Positions 53,324 through 61,302 of a DNA stretch of 64,000 nt are shown piece by piece. Made by a program: the position numbers and the translations under genes. The notes below the pieces were generated by a model. The model had not been told where the DNA came from. It ran no database searches and worked only from the letters and a program-made list of their open reading frames with translations. The number at the start of each line of letters is the position of its first letter. Within the stretch, counting starts at the first letter, position 1. The DNA comes from Sphingomonas sp. JUb134 (GTDB taxonomy: Bacteria > Pseudomonadota > Alphaproteobacteria > Sphingomonadales > Sphingomonadaceae), in contig NZ_SLYP02000001.1 in the NCBI RefSeq assembly GCF_004341505.2, forward strand, positions 817,001 to 881,000. The letters run 5' to 3'.

Positions 53324-53561
53324 GGGCGCTCGTCGAGCGACCCTGTAGATAATGTTCGGGCCTTCCACCTGGGTGCGTATCTCGTTTTAAGGATGGTGAG
53401 GACCACGGCCGCCCCGGCGCCGCTGGATCCTGTGTTTGCTATGGCAGGGAGCGATCCCGTTGACGGTGGAAGCCATCTGGCTCAGATTGCATGCCGCGCC
53501 GATGGTTGTCGGCGCATGGATATCTGCTGGCCAAAACCCGCCGCTGCTTCCAGACATAGGA

Positions 53562-53880
53562 CGTTATCGGACCTGATATGCGCTGGCGGACCCCGCTCGA
53601 TGAACAGCTCGGCAAGTGCCGCAAGCACATCCTCGTGGCGGAGCCGACGTGCCACAACCAGCGCCAGACATTCCCTGCTCGCCTCGTCGATGATGGTCAG
53701 AATGCGGAACTTGCGTCCGTCGTGCGTCCGCGCCTCGACAAAGTCGTAGGCCCAGACGTGCCCCGGATACTCCGGCCGCAGCCGGATGCAGGACCCATCG
53801 TTGAGCCATAACCGGCCTCGTTTCGGTTGCCGCTGCGGCACCTTCAACCCCTCGCGTCGCCAGATCCGCTCCACACGCTT
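53562..53880 (-). pseudogene. IS3b orfB, middle fragment
   Basis: KRVERIWRREGLKVPQRQ to HIRSDN on the minus strand, with the AYDFVEART and RSDN Asp residues. Bases next to IS110b (AAGCGTGTGGAGCGG) differ from IS3a (AAACGGGTGGAACGG), showing that the two IS3 hosts are distinct. Confidence 0.88.
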
Positions 53881-54093
53881 ATCGTCTAATCGGTCAAGCC
53901 GTTTGCCAAGGTGCTCGTAGTCGATCTTCTTTTGCGCATCGTTGTCGTCTTCGAGGTCAGGACGGGTCCAGCCTCAGCATGGCGCCAGATCGCCGGCCTC
54001 TCGATGTGGTTCCCGTGTTCCAGATGGTCACGAAGCGGGTCACGAGATGGCCGTGGCCGCACCCTGGCGGGGCGGCAGCTCGGAAAGCAGATA
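53881..54093 (-). ncRNA. Candidate guide-RNA (seekRNA-type) region of IS110b
   Basis: The 213 bases between the transposase stop and the element end have no ORF and contain short inverted motifs. They are identical in the two IS110b copies. IS1111-type elements carry their guide RNA downstream of the transposase; the assignment is by position. Confidence 0.4.
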
Positions 54094-55122
54094 TCAGGCC
54101 ATGGCAGTCACCTTTGGGTCAAAGCCTCGCCCGTCGATCCACATCCGGTGCAGGATCACCGCCAGCTTGCGGGCCAGCGCAACGCGCGCCTTCCAGAAGC
54201 CCGATCTCCGGCCGATGGCGGCAGCCCAGTCCTTCAGCGCCGACGCCTGCGAGGTCCGCGACAGCATGACATTGGCCGCTTCGAACAGCAGCTTGCGGGT
54301 GAGACGATCTCCGCACTTGGAGATGCGGCCGTTGATGTCGACCTCGCCCGACTGGTAGCGACGCGGAGTGAGACCGAGATAGGCGCCGACATCCTGCGAG
54401 CGTCGGAACCGGTGAGGATCCTCGATGGTGGTCATGAAGCTGACGGCCGTCAGCGGTCCGACGCCGGGCATCGTCATCATCAAGCGGCAGGCGCCGCTTT
54501 GCCGGGCAACCCGGCCGAGCTGCTTGGCAATGGCAAGCTGTTGCTCCCGCAATGTGCTCAGCATCGCCAGTAGGCTCTCGAACAGTGCGGCGACCACCGG
54601 ATCGTCCGGCAGCGTTGCCCGGACCTGACGTTCGAAGGTGCCACCCTTTCCGGGTCCGACCAGAATGCCGAAAGTCTTCGCCAGGCCGCGTATCTTGTTG
54701 ATGAGCGCGGTGCTCATGCCGACCAGCTGGTCTCGCGTGATCAGGAGCGCACGCAACCGGTGCGTATCCATCGAGCGAACAGCGACCGGCCGGTACCAGC
54801 CCGAGCGGACCAGCCGTGCCAACCCAAACGCGTCGTTGCGGTCCGTCTTGTTCATCTGCAGCTTCAGCGCTGCCGCAGCATGCCTGGCATGAAGACACAC
54901 CACCGGCAGCTCTCGCTCGGTCAATGCGTGCCACAACCACACGGTCATCGGGCCCGTCTCGATACCGATCCTCACGGCTCCTGCGGCCCTCCGCGCCAGC
55001 ACGGCCGCAATAGCGTCCGGGTCCGTTCGCGACTTACCGTCCCATATGCGATCGCCCGTTTCGTCCACGACGCAGATCGCGGTCTCCTTCATCGACACAT
55101 CTAGGCCAACATAGCAGGTCAT
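54094..55122 (-). CDS. IS110-family transposase (IS110b, intact)
   Basis: 342 residues. DEDD motifs CYVGLDVSMKETAICVVD, GIETGPMTVWL and KTDRNDAFGLARLV; transposase-20 motif TMPGVGPLTAVSFMTTIEDPHRFRRSQDVGAYLGLTP, then NGRISKCGDRLTRKLLFEAA. This copy shows the sequence that was split in copy 1 at GEVDI/NGRISK. Confidence 0.95.
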   Translation of the reverse strand: MTCYVGLDVSMKETAICVVDETGDRIWDGKSRTDPDAIAAVLARRAAGAVRIGIETGPMTVWLWHALTERELPVVCLHARHAAAALKLQMNKTDRNDAFGLARLVRSGWYRPVAVRSMDTHRLRALLITRDQLVGMSTALINKIRGLAKTFGILVGPGKGGTFERQVRATLPDDPVVAALFESLLAMLSTLREQQLAIAKQLGRVARQSGACRLMMTMPGVGPLTAVSFMTTIEDPHRFRRSQDVGAYLGLTPRRYQSGEVDINGRISKCGDRLTRKLLFEAANVMLSRTSQASALKDWAAAIGRRSGFWKARVALARKLAVILHRMWIDGRGFDPKVTAMA

Positions 55123-55186
55123 CTTCCGTCCTCCTCTTCAGGGGACGACAGGCTATCCCAACGAGCACCGCTCCTGATTACGCCAT

Positions 55187-55435
55187 GTGGTTCACCGACC
55201 AGCCGGCCGCATGCAGCAGTGCCGTCACCCGGCGATAGCCGTAACGGCCGTACTGCCTGGCCAAAGCGATGATGTCCTCGGTCAGCGCCTCTTCGTCATC
55301 TGCCCCGCACGGCACCTTGCGCTGCGTCGACCGGTGCTGGCCGAGCACGCGGCACACCCGCCGCTCGGATACATCCAGCACGTCCCGGACATGATCGATG
55401 CAGCGCCGGCGCCGTGCGGGGCTCAGAAGTTTCCC
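55187..55435 (-). pseudogene. IS3b orfB, N-terminal fragment
   Basis: SPARRRRCIDHVRDVLDVSERRVCRVLGQHRST to RYGYRRVTALLHAAGWSVNH, ended by IS110b. It differs from IS3a in several codons (CIDHVRDV against CIDQVREV). Confidence 0.8.
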
Positions 55436-55701
55436 TTTGCCGCCTCCTGCAAGATCAGCTTGTCGAGCGTCAGATCCGAAATCGCACGCCGAAGCCGGGC
55501 GTTCTCCTTCTCCAGATCCTTCATCCGCCGAGCCTGATCCGTCTTCAGGCCACCATATTCCTTGCGCCAGCGGTAATAGGTCTGCTCGCTGACCGCGATC
55601 CGCCGGCACGCCTCAGCCGTCGTCCCGCCCTGGCCCAGCATGATCTCAACCTCACGCAGCTTCCCGATAATCTCCTCGGGCTTGTGCTTCTTCGAAGGCA
55701 T
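55423..55701 (-). CDS. IS3-family OrfA (IS3b)
   Basis: 92 residues, MPSKKHKPEEIIGKLREVEIM, with helix-turn-helix CRRIAVSEQTYYRWRKEYGG and coiled coil MKDLEKENARLRRAISDLTL. Complete; the matching orfB is broken so the element cannot move by itself. Confidence 0.92.
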   Translation of the reverse strand: MPSKKHKPEEIIGKLREVEIMLGQGGTTAEACRRIAVSEQTYYRWRKEYGGLKTDQARRMKDLEKENARLRRAISDLTLDKLILQEAAKGNF

Positions 55702-55845
55702 TCGTCGTCCCTTCCTTGATCCAGACTGTCATAGTCGATGGACCACTCAGAAGGCGGCAGCTCAGGGTCGAGCATGTCAGTGACGTTAGGACAACTCGGT
55801 CGTACCAGCGTCACGCCTTTCAGGCATCCTCTCCCACCTAACGGC

Positions 55846-55877
55846 TGCCTCGTTGAGGCGGCCGCTTTCTTTTATCG
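55846..55877 (+). terminator. Terminator-like hairpin after IS3b
   Basis: GGCTGCCTC-GTT-GAGGCGGCC (one T-G pair) followed by TTTCTTTT. It lies in the 250-base gap between IS3b and the porin gene, which holds no gene. Confidence 0.55.
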
Positions 55878-56016
55878 GCGGTCGACCGGTCTTCCGAGGC
55901 CGCGTACTTACAGCTAGCCCTAATTATTTTCGACGACTATATCGGGCCGCAAGAACGGCTTACTCTACAGTGCTTGACCTAGCCGTTACATTAAGTGGCA
56001 AGCGTCGAAGCGTGGC

Positions 56017-57387
56017 TTAGAAGGTCGCAACCGTCTTCAGACCGAGAACGGTCAGAGGTGAGCGATGAGCGTCACCGGTTGGCTGAATCGTGTATTGCAC
56101 ATTAGGACGAATGACTAGGCCTTCGACGATGTTGATGCCGTAATATAGCTCTACGGTGTATTCCGTGGACTGTACCACGGTGCCCGCAAACCCGCGGTAT
56201 TTTAGCAACTGCTGCAATCGTGAGAGCCGGTCGTTAACCTTGCCCATGCCAATACCGATCCCGAGCTCATCGATCGGCCGGCCTCGTACGAGGCCGGTGT
56301 ATTGGAGCCCACCAGCAACTTTGCCTGCGAGGGTCTCGGTTTGATTACTAATCCAGGTCCCATTTGCAAAAAGGCTCAGTCGATGAGAGCCATCGGGTCG
56401 GGGGGACTGAAGCTGCTGCTTGATATTGCCGAACAGGCCCCACTGCTCGCGTCGAATGAGCGCTGCGGCGCCGGTGAGGGCGCGATAGTCGCCATTCGTG
56501 TCGAGTACCACGTCCGGCCTTCTGGCATTGCTGAAGAAAAAACCCGCCTTATAAAGACCTGGTTGGCCGCCGGGCTTCGGCGTAAAAGCGATCTCAACCG
56601 GCGCAAGTACACCTGTGCCTCTGGAAAAGTTTAGGTTGAATCCCCGCCCGCTCGGGTCGATGTTGAGCGGATTGACCTGATAGAGCCCAGCCTGCAATGT
56701 GAGATCCGACCGCAGCGCATATTTGATCCGACCGCCCCAGCTGCTCGATGGATAGTTATACCAGTAATCCGCAGCGATGTGTCCGCTGGCAGTTCCGCAA
56801 AGATAGAGACTTTGGAAGTCGCAGGCCGCGGAATTAAAATCCTCGTTGGGCGCGGTGCGTCCAGCCTTTAGAGTCCATTTACCTAGGCTGACCTGATACC
56901 ATGCCTGCGCAAGCCGCCAGATCCGCCCACGCCCCCAGGTCTCCTGCGAGAATTGCAGAAGGTGAACGCCGGTAAGGTCATCCAGGCGAGGGCCGCTTCG
57001 CTTGTTGATCGCGAATTGGAACGTACCGGGAAGATCAGCGAGCTTTTGCAGGTCCGCCGTGAAGCCGAAGGCGAACTGCGTCGCATTGGCCGCGTCGCGG
57101 CGGCTGACACCGTCTAGAGCTGCCGCGGTCTCGCTGAGGTAAACAACCCGCGGCGTGATCCCGTGATCGATCAAAGCCGGCCGTATACCGCCCCATGACC
57201 CCAGAAGATGAGGATCATCGCGAGTAGGCCTGACGGGTTGGGTCGGTATCTCCGGCACCTTCGTTGGCTTGGGAACAGCTGGTTCTGCGGCCCGCTCATT
57301 CTTCTGAACGGAACCCGCCCGGTCGGCGGCTGGACGCACGTCTCCTTCCGCTTGCGCCGTCAGCGCAAGCGCCATGCTAAAGAACAT
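56017..57387 (-). CDS. OprB-type carbohydrate-selective porin
   Basis: 456 residues. Short signal (FFSMALALTAQAEG), a Pro-rich linker, then LGSWGGIRPALIDHGITPRVVYLSETAA, the OprB family start, and alternating strands (DLQKLADLPGTFQFAINKRSG, LRSDLTLQAGLYQVNP) to the C-terminal VATF. It probably lets sugars or organic solutes through the outer membrane. GC and codon use are visibly lower than in the neighbours. It ends the catabolic run, 65 bases after the dehydrogenase stop. Confidence 0.88.
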   Translation of the reverse strand: MFFSMALALTAQAEGDVRPAADRAGSVQKNERAAEPAVPKPTKVPEIPTQPVRPTRDDPHLLGSWGGIRPALIDHGITPRVVYLSETAAALDGVSRRDAANATQFAFGFTADLQKLADLPGTFQFAINKRSGPRLDDLTGVHLLQFSQETWGRGRIWRLAQAWYQVSLGKWTLKAGRTAPNEDFNSAACDFQSLYLCGTASGHIAADYWYNYPSSSWGGRIKYALRSDLTLQAGLYQVNPLNIDPSGRGFNLNFSRGTGVLAPVEIAFTPKPGGQPGLYKAGFFFSNARRPDVVLDTNGDYRALTGAAALIRREQWGLFGNIKQQLQSPRPDGSHRLSLFANGTWISNQTETLAGKVAGGLQYTGLVRGRPIDELGIGIGMGKVNDRLSRLQQLLKYRGFAGTVVQSTEYTVELYYGINIVEGLVIRPNVQYTIQPTGDAHRSPLTVLGLKTVATF

Positions 57388-57452
57388 TGATCCCCTCCTT
57401 TGTTTTTACCCTGGCGCTTCGCTACTGATGTCGCGCTGGCCTCCGACGATCG

Positions 57453-58418
57453 TCAGGGTGGCGACGAGACAAGGTTCGCGGGCGCTCCGGCCTCGTAGGC
57501 TTCGATGTTGTCGATGACCTGATCGGCGAGATACTGGATCGCCTGATGGCCGGCCCATGCGATGTGAGGCGTCAGGATGAAGTTTGGTCTGTCGAGCAGC
57601 GCCATATAGGGGTGGTCGGCGGGCGGTGGCTCGACCGCGCAGACATCGATTCCGGCTCCGGCGATCAGGCCTTCTGTTATGGCTCGAACGAGCGCCTGTT
57701 CGTCGATCAGCCCGCCGCGCGCGGTGTTGATGACAATCGGATGGCGCTGCATGAGCCCAAACTCCCGGTCCGAGAGCAGGTTGCGGGTCGCCTCGATCAG
57801 TGGGCAATGCAGGGTGAGGACATCGCTCCGGGCGAGAACCTCGTCGAAAGGCGTGAAGGGATCGCCCATGTCGTTGCGGCCCTTGTGGGCTGCATAGAGG
57901 ACCTGCATGCCGAATGCCTCAGCCAGATGCCCGACAGCCTGGCCCAATGCGCCTTCGCCAATGATGCCGATGGTCTGACCCTGGAGGTTGGCGATCGGAT
58001 AGTCGAAGAAGCAGAAATTGCCCGATTGCTGCCAGCGTCCGTCGCGAACCGCCTCCCGATAGCCGATCAGGCTGCGCCGCAGTGCCAGGATGAGTGCGAA
58101 GCAATGCTCGGGAACGGTCGCGGTGGCATAGCCCCGGATGTTGGAAACGACGATCCCGTGCGCCGAGCAATAATCGAGATCGACATTGTCGGTGCCGGTC
58201 GCCGCGATTGCAATCATACGCAGGTCAGGCAGCTGCGCCAGCGTATCCGCGTCGAGACTCACCTTGTTCGTGATCGCGATCGTGGCGCCGGCCAGCCGAT
58301 CACGAACAAGCCCAGGCGGCGTATGCGGATGCTCGATCCACTCATGCTCGAGAGCCGGCGGACGCATGGTGACGTCTGGGGCGATCGTCTCGCGATCGAG
58401 AAAAACGATCTTTTGCAT
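57453..58418 (-). CDS. D-2-hydroxyacid dehydrogenase (glycerate/hydroxypyruvate-like)
   Basis: 321 residues. The NAD loop GQTIGIIGEGALGQAVG has Glu in place of the usual third-position residue but keeps GxGxxG. ARGGLIDEQALVRA carries the substrate Arg region; PHIAWAG the catalytic His; a Glu is in DVCAVEPP. It reduces a 2-keto acid or oxidises a D-2-hydroxy acid. Second to last of the catabolic run. Confidence 0.9.
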   Translation of the reverse strand: MQKIVFLDRETIAPDVTMRPPALEHEWIEHPHTPPGLVRDRLAGATIAITNKVSLDADTLAQLPDLRMIAIAATGTDNVDLDYCSAHGIVVSNIRGYATATVPEHCFALILALRRSLIGYREAVRDGRWQQSGNFCFFDYPIANLQGQTIGIIGEGALGQAVGHLAEAFGMQVLYAAHKGRNDMGDPFTPFDEVLARSDVLTLHCPLIEATRNLLSDREFGLMQRHPIVINTARGGLIDEQALVRAITEGLIAGAGIDVCAVEPPPADHPYMALLDRPNFILTPHIAWAGHQAIQYLADQVIDNIEAYEAGAPANLVSSPP

Positions 58419-58432
58419 TCAGGCCTCTCGGT

Positions 58433-60046
58433 TCATGCGGCGAGCGAAAAAGTGCCGCGGTTCGAAAGCACCAGCCGTGCCGCCTTGTCGGCGATCATGA
58501 GCGTGCTCGCATTGGTGTTGGTGGATGTGATCGTCGGCATGATCGACGCGTCGATCACCCTGAGATTGGCCAGGCCGCGGACACACAAGCTCGGGTCGAC
58601 CACCGCAAGGTCGTCGGTTCCCATCTTGCAGGTCCCGGCGGCATGGTAGACCGTCGTCCCGTTGCTGCGGGCGTAATCGAGGAATTCGTCGTCGCTTTGC
58701 ACCCGATCGCCCGGCAGCATCTCCCGCTGGAGATGTCCCGCGAGCGCTGGCGCACGTGACAGCCGCCGCGCGAACTTCAGGGCGTCGACCACTACCTTGC
58801 GATCGAAAGCGTCCGACAGATAGCGGGGCTGGATCACCGGCGCGTCGCGATGATCGCTGGAACGCAGCCTGACCATACCGCGACTGCGCGGTCGCATCTG
58901 CCACGTTCCGCACGTCATGCCGGGGAAGTCGTCCAGCGCGCCGAGCTGTCCCGCGCGGAAGCTGCCGGGCGCGATCACATATTGGACGTCGGGGGTCGCA
59001 GAAGTCTCCTGCGTCCGCACGAAGGCGCCCATGAGGGCCGCGCTGTAGGTTAGGATACCCGATGCCGTCCCCACATATTTTGCAATCTCGTACAGGAGCC
59101 TCAAACCCCGCGCTCGCTCGTTCAATGTGCTCAGACCCTGCAGTTCATAAGTCGAACGGACGACATAATGATCCTGCAGATTGTCGCCGACGCCCGGAAG
59201 CGCATGCTGCACGGTGATGCCATGCTCCTGAAGATGCTCCGGATCGCCAATCCCCGACAGCATCAGGATCTGCGGGGATCCGACGACACCCGCGCTCAGC
59301 AGCACTTCGCCGGAAGCCTCGATCCTTTCCGTCTGGCCCGAATCATGACGCAGCTCGATGCCGGTTGCTCGCTTGCCGTCGAGCAGGATGCGAAGGACGC
59401 TCGCACCGGTCAGGATGCGCAGGTTGGACCGTCCGCGCGCGCGGGCGAGAAATGTTCGCGCGGCGCTGGCGCGAAAGCGGCCACGGCGGGTCTGCTGGTA
59501 ATAGCCGAAGCCCTCGCGGGGATGGAGGTTGATGTCTTCGAGGAACGGCAGCCCGGTCTCGCGGGCAGCCTGGGCGATCACCTCGCAGGTCTGCGGTATC
59601 TCGGTCAGGTGATCGACCCAGAGCGGTCCCTCGTGGCCGCGTTCCTCGCTCGCGCCGCCCAGCCATGTCTCGCAGCGCCTGAAATGCGGCTCGACATCCG
59701 ACCAGGACCAGCCGCTGTTGCCAAGCTGCGCCCAGTGATCATAATCCTCGGGCTGCCCACGGACATAGAGCAGGCCGTTGATCGAGCTCGATCCTCCTAG
59801 CACCCGCCCCCTTGGAAAGTTCATCTCGCGATTGCCGGTGTCGCCATCGGGCGCCGTCTTGTAGCGCCATGTGATCCGCGGATGCTCGAGCAGCTTGAGG
59901 AAGCCTGCGGGGACATGGATCATCGGGTGGGTGTCGCGGCCGCCCGCCTCGATGAGAAGGACCCTGGAGCGACCGTCCTCGGTCAGGCGGTCGGCAAGCA
60001 CGCAACCCGCCGACCCGGCGCCGACGATGATATAGTCGTAGGTCAT
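58433..60046 (-). CDS. GMC-family FAD-dependent alcohol oxidoreductase
   Basis: 537 residues. FAD loop YIIVGAGSAGCVLADRL, GMC signatures GRVLGGSSSINGLLYVRG and GVVGSPQILMLSGIG, catalytic His in TVYHAAGTCKMG and Asn in TNTNASTLMIADKAA. Relatives are choline dehydrogenase and polyethylene-glycol or long-chain alcohol dehydrogenases. It starts within the stop of the CoA-transferase gene (ATGA overlap). Confidence 0.93.
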   Translation of the reverse strand: MTYDYIIVGAGSAGCVLADRLTEDGRSRVLLIEAGGRDTHPMIHVPAGFLKLLEHPRITWRYKTAPDGDTGNREMNFPRGRVLGGSSSINGLLYVRGQPEDYDHWAQLGNSGWSWSDVEPHFRRCETWLGGASEERGHEGPLWVDHLTEIPQTCEVIAQAARETGLPFLEDINLHPREGFGYYQQTRRGRFRASAARTFLARARGRSNLRILTGASVLRILLDGKRATGIELRHDSGQTERIEASGEVLLSAGVVGSPQILMLSGIGDPEHLQEHGITVQHALPGVGDNLQDHYVVRSTYELQGLSTLNERARGLRLLYEIAKYVGTASGILTYSAALMGAFVRTQETSATPDVQYVIAPGSFRAGQLGALDDFPGMTCGTWQMRPRSRGMVRLRSSDHRDAPVIQPRYLSDAFDRKVVVDALKFARRLSRAPALAGHLQREMLPGDRVQSDDEFLDYARSNGTTVYHAAGTCKMGTDDLAVVDPSLCVRGLANLRVIDASIMPTITSTNTNASTLMIADKAARLVLSNRGTFSLAA

Positions 60047-61278
60047 GCGACTTTATCTTTCTCGAGCGGAACATGGCCATGGACGACGCCGGAGCGTTCG
60101 AGCGTCGCGATCGCGGCGGCGTCGAGGCCGAACTCGGTCAGGATCTCCGCGCTGTGCTCGCCCAGCAAGGGCGCCGCACGGCGGTAATTGGCCGGCGTGC
60201 CTTTGAAATCGACCGGATGCGCGAGCATTTCGATGGCACCGGCGGTCGGATGCTGAACTGTGACGACCGTACCGTTGTGCGCGACCTGCGGATCCTTGCG
60301 CAGAGCGTCGTGGAGATCCTGGATCGGGGCGGCGGGCACCTCATGCTCGGCGAGCAGCGCGAGCCACTCCGCGACCGGGCGGGTCGCAAAGATCGCCTCA
60401 AGCTCGGCGTCGAGCGCGGCGCGATGTACGCAGCGCGCCACGTTCGTGGCGAAGCGGGTGTCGCTCGCCAGATCAGGACGCTTGATCGCCTTGCAGAGCG
60501 CGCTCCAGAATTTCTCGGTGAAGCACGCCAAAAAAAAGAAGTGCCCGTCGGCGGCGCGATAGTTGCGATACGGCACGAACGTCGGATGCGCGCTGCCGAG
60601 GCGCGGCGGCGCTTCGCCCGTTCGCAGTGTTTCGCCATCACGCGGGATCGCGCTGAAGATGGTTCCGGAGAGGAGAGAGAGTTCCAGCTTCTGCCCCTCG
60701 CCGGTCCGCTCACGATGCAGCAGCGCCGCGCAGACGCTATAGGCCAGGAGGGCGGCTGCCCCGAAATCCGGATACGGCGTCCCGATCCGCACCGGTGGTC
60801 CGTTCGCCTCTCCGGTCATCGCCATGACGCCGCTCAGCGCCTGGACGACGGGATCGTTGGCGGGGAGATGGGCATAAGGGCCGGTCTGGCCGAAGGCGGA
60901 CACGCTGGCATAGATGATCCGCGGATTGACCGCCTTGACCGCCTCGTAACCGATACCGAGACGGTCGACCGTGCCGGGCCGGAAATTCTCCGTGATGACA
61001 TCGGCATGGCGTGCCATGGCGAGAAAGGCATCCCGGCCGGCGGGCTGTTTGAGGTCGAGTCGGATGCTGCGCTTGTTGCGGTTCTGCGACAGGAACATGC
61101 TGCTCTCGCCGGCCGCGAAGACAGTGCCCATGTTGCGGGACAGTTCGCCCTTTTCGATCTCCTCGACCTTGATCACGTCGGCGCCGATATCACCGAGAAG
61201 CATGGTGCCGACGGGCCCGGCGGTCATGACGGTGAGATCGAGGATCTTGTATCCCGACAGCGGGAGCTGCGAAGCCAT
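60043..61278 (-). CDS. CaiB/BaiF-type CoA-transferase (family III)
   Basis: 411 residues. MASQLPLSGYKILDLTVMTAGPVGTMLLGDIGADVIKVE is the family's N-terminus with the DIGADVIKVE helix; the catalytic Asp is probably in the ENFRPG-T-DRLGIGY region to NDPVVQAL. It activates an organic acid by moving CoA from a donor. In the same operon as a dehydrogenase for acyl-CoA, which fits a degradation pathway through CoA esters. Confidence 0.93.
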   Translation of the reverse strand: MASQLPLSGYKILDLTVMTAGPVGTMLLGDIGADVIKVEEIEKGELSRNMGTVFAAGESSMFLSQNRNKRSIRLDLKQPAGRDAFLAMARHADVITENFRPGTVDRLGIGYEAVKAVNPRIIYASVSAFGQTGPYAHLPANDPVVQALSGVMAMTGEANGPPVRIGTPYPDFGAAALLAYSVCAALLHRERTGEGQKLELSLLSGTIFSAIPRDGETLRTGEAPPRLGSAHPTFVPYRNYRAADGHFFFLACFTEKFWSALCKAIKRPDLASDTRFATNVARCVHRAALDAELEAIFATRPVAEWLALLAEHEVPAAPIQDLHDALRKDPQVAHNGTVVTVQHPTAGAIEMLAHPVDFKGTPANYRRAAPLLGEHSAEILTEFGLDAAAIATLERSGVVHGHVPLEKDKVA

Positions 61279-61302
61279 TGCGATTTCCTCTCCAGATTTT
61301 TG

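Larger units (their letters stand above)
51898..53561 (+). mobile_element. IS110-family element IS110c, copy 2
   Basis: About 1664 bases inserted in IS3b orfB between GATAACG and GGCAGCGAG codons, antisense to orfB, exactly as copy 1 in IS3a. Transposase 52052-53323, structured 5' end 51898-52051, 3' non-coding end 53324-53561. Confidence 0.85.
53881..55186 (-). mobile_element. IS110-family element IS110b, copy 2 (intact)
   Basis: 1306 bases. Inserted between GGTGAACCAC and AAGCGTGTGG of IS3b orfB. GGTGCTCGT occurs near both ends in inverted orientation as a subterminal repeat. Transposase with a 64-base 5' end and a 213-base 3' non-coding end, the IS1111-like arrangement. Confidence 0.85.
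51525..55764 (-). mobile_element. IS3b composite: IS3 element carrying IS110c and IS110b
   Basis: Terminal repeats TGAGCAGCCCCCATCGGGTGG (from 51525) and TGAGCTGCCGCCTTCTGAGTGG (minus strand, ending 55764). orfA is intact; orfB is cut by IS110b after SVNH and by IS110c after RSDN. The flanking bases (CGAT and GGGT) do not match, so IS3b has lost its original flank on one side. Confidence 0.85.

Noticed and set aside
30500..56000. Right-hand attachment site of the integrase island (copy of the tRNA-Leu 3' end)
   Set aside because: I looked for TTCGAGTCC with TCTGGGCACC and saw no second copy; it may lie outside the window or the site may be short.
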